Below, one piece after another: positions 61,880-64,000 of a stretch of 64,000 nucleotides of DNA. The first letter of the stretch is position 1. Every line of letters begins with the position of its first letter. This DNA is from Ascaris suum. Its lineage: Eukaryota; Nematoda; Chromadorea; Rhabditida; Ascarididae. A program made the translations under genes and the position numbers. The stretch covers positions 2,000,501 to 2,064,500 of the forward strand of contig CM024191.1 of assembly GCA_013433145.1 (NCBI GenBank), written 5' to 3'. The notes below the pieces were generated by a model that worked only from the letters and a program-made list of their open reading frames with translations, was not told the origin of the DNA and made no database searches.

Positions 61880-64000
61880 ATGACAGGAAAACCGGCGTCT
61901 ATTGAGCAAAAACTCATAGATTTCTCCGAGACCGAAATGCTCTTGGCGATCAGCTAATGCAGCGACACTAGGCGCTGAGACGTCATCAGCAAGAAGTTTA
62001 TTCCACACCTCAGATGACCTGAAAATGAAAGGAATTATAGATAGAATTTTGGGTTAAGACCCAGGTAAACAATGAAAGCTGTGAGCGGGTGAGAAGTCAC
62101 GTCGAACGGAATAAGAAAATTTTGAATCAAGTGCAATAGCAAAGTAAATGTCAACAATTTTAAACTGAATATAAGTTATAATTCAAGGCAGCAATATTCA
62201 AACGATTTTAGATTTTTTAAAAATGCTCGGACGAACTTCACAGATCGCGCTATATTGCAGCAGTAAAAATTTTTCGGAACGGTGTTCTTGTGGAACATAT
62301 TCACATATTTGCCAAAGTCTCTTTTTCGGATTTGAAAAACGACCAAACAGGACAATCACACTCAAGAGGACGCCTACAATAAATAATGAAGGACTTTTGT
62401 ACTGAACACATACATTAGACGTACAACTCCATATGATGGGAAAAGAGACTCGCCCACTTTAATTCTAAACTTTCGTTCCTTCAGAAAGCACCGAATCAAA
62501 TTGAGAAGCCTTGCAGAGATACCGTAACAGGACAATTTAAATAGAAGTTTTTCGTGACTGACGGTGTCATATACGTTGGCGTAGGTGGCATAACAACATT
62601 GCTCTGAGTTGCATCATTCACCGCGAAAATCGAATCATTGCAACAGATGAACGGTCGAGAAACTATTGGCTTTACTTTTCGAGAAACTAAATGGTTCATG
62701 GCGAATAGATTGTTACGAACGAAACGGTTGTAAAGAGAATCCCGAACGATCGCCTCGGTGGTGGCTGTGTACTTCGAAAAAATTAAGGAAACAGGTCTGT
62801 AATTGGGAATTACATTTAACGGTGGCTTGCTGACGAATGAAGTGGTTGTTACAGTCTTCGACGGGAAAGGAGTGAAAAACTTTTAAGAGAGGATCTAAAA
62901 AAAAGTGACAGAGCACCATCAGTGATCTGATACAAGACAAAAGAAATCATGTTGTCATAATTAGGCATTTTATTACAAAGAGATCTGATGTTATTGACAA
63001 TGATGGCCACATCAGTGTGACAGTCTTCAAGATGCATTGATATTCTCGCTTCGAAAGAAGGTATGAAATTATTCTCACCTTTGAGAACATTCGACAAATA
63101 TTCTGCAAAAGAATATCGCCTTTGTGAAGTCATCTGTGACAATGATGCCGATACTATTTCAGTATGCCAAAAAATACATTTCGTCTTTATCTCTCTTTCA
63201 ATATTTCCAGGAAGACTTTATATTATTGCAACACAGGAATGTTTTTCACAGATCTTTGCGTATTTAACACGAACGTTATGGTACTCATTGCAACATTTTT
63301 GAAAGGCTTGCTAACCGCCTGGTGTAAACCGTTGTAACTATTGAAAATTTCTCTCCAATTAACCAAGACAGATATGAAGAGATCGATTTATCTTAGGGGT
63401 GAGATATTCTGATAGATACACAACACGAAGTAACTTCATGCAAAGTAGACAGAATGAGTTTACACATTGATTCGATATATGCATAGTGCCCAAATCTTAT
63501 TTTTTCAGTAAAATGTGGAAAGCATCATATCAGCATATTATCAATTTCCGTTTGGATAATCGTAAAACAATATCATAAACGAATGACGAAGTTGAAAGAG
63601 AAATGAATGGCCTATGATGGCTGATCGAAAATGATAGCTGAACGCAACCATCATAAATTATATCTAGCGCGTTCATAAGATGGTAATCAATTATGTTCTA
63701 CCGCTCCTGTATGCCAATAAAGGTCAAAAAACTGTTCGTGCAAGCGAGTTCTCGAAGTGATTTGAAGGATTTAGGAGTTCATTTGTCGAGTTCATCACAA
63801 TATTGAAATCACCAACAATCAGAGATGGCAAGTCTCTAGCACATCAATCCCCCAGCCGATCAAAAATCTCGGCACATTCAACGACGTTACACCTCGCAAG
63901 GCCATTGGCAGCCATCAAACGACATTTAAAAATGAAAACATAGAAGCTCATAACCAAAAGGAGAATTCCAAAACTTAACAAAAGAGACATCGAAATCCTC
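61880..64000 (-). mobile_element. Decayed non-LTR (LINE, CR1/jockey-like) retrotransposon, runs off window
   Basis: Fragments lie in the order expected of a LINE ORF2 on the minus strand. Endonuclease: LIVGDFN at about 63800-63820. Pre-RT linker: about 63200-63300. RT: FAEYLSNVLK (about 63110), NYRPVSLIFSK (about 62790), then VYDTVSHEKLLFKLSCYGIS (about 62540-62600), matching the A-F-D-x-V-[SD]-H-x-x-L-L-x-K-L-x-x-x-G-I-S block of CR1/jockey reverse transcriptases, and VGES. C-terminal: SSEVWNKLLADDVSAPS (about 61965-62020), which matches the W-N-x-L-P end of such ORFs. Frame changes and stops lie between them, and no F/Y-A-D-D box was found, so the copy is dead. The 3' end is placed only approximately. 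Confidence 0.8.

Overview
The window looks like nuclear DNA of a clade V (rhabditid or strongylid type) nematode. Reasons: intron-rich genes with short exons and acceptors of the TTTCAG type, long AT-rich introns, long (TA)n arrays, isolated poly-G/poly-C tracts, and a zyxin-like gene whose layout fits C. elegans zyx-1. The species is inferred from style and protein similarity, not proven. No bacterial genes, CRISPR arrays or convincing tRNA/rRNA genes were seen. All gene models below were assembled by hand from reading frame, splice sites and phase, without transcript data.

Layout. (1) Positions 1-36978, plus strand: a zyxin-family LIM gene, entered mid-gene. Ten exons were found. They join in one continuous frame of 410 residues: a Ser/Tyr/Gln-rich N-terminal half in six small exons, then three LIM domains in four exons. 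A 21.4 kb intron separates the halves. Inside it lies a phase-compatible alternative first exon (30120-30171), just downstream of four CAGCTG E-boxes, so a LIM-only short isoform is likely. (2) Positions 39913-42062, plus strand: a complete three-exon acyl-CoA-binding protein gene. (3) Positions 47068-56215, minus strand: nine exons, phase-consistent throughout, encoding at least 526 residues built from tandem copies of one roughly 110-residue domain that I cannot name, ending in a proline-rich PPPSY tail. Its 5' end was not found. (4) Positions about 61880-64000, minus strand: a decayed non-LTR (LINE) retrotransposon with endonuclease and reverse-transcriptase remnants, running off the window.

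Repeats: three (TA)n arrays of 132-141 bp, six G/C homopolymers of 14-16 bases, a near-perfect 91-bp-arm foldback at 56667-56856, and a roughly 290 bp interspersed repeat present twice (35885 and 43081).

The genes are not an obvious pathway. Zyxin proteins act at actin-linked adhesions and muscle attachment sites, and acyl-CoA-binding proteins carry long-chain acyl-CoA in the cytosol. The repeat-domain gene is the least explained object here and the best candidate for new biology.
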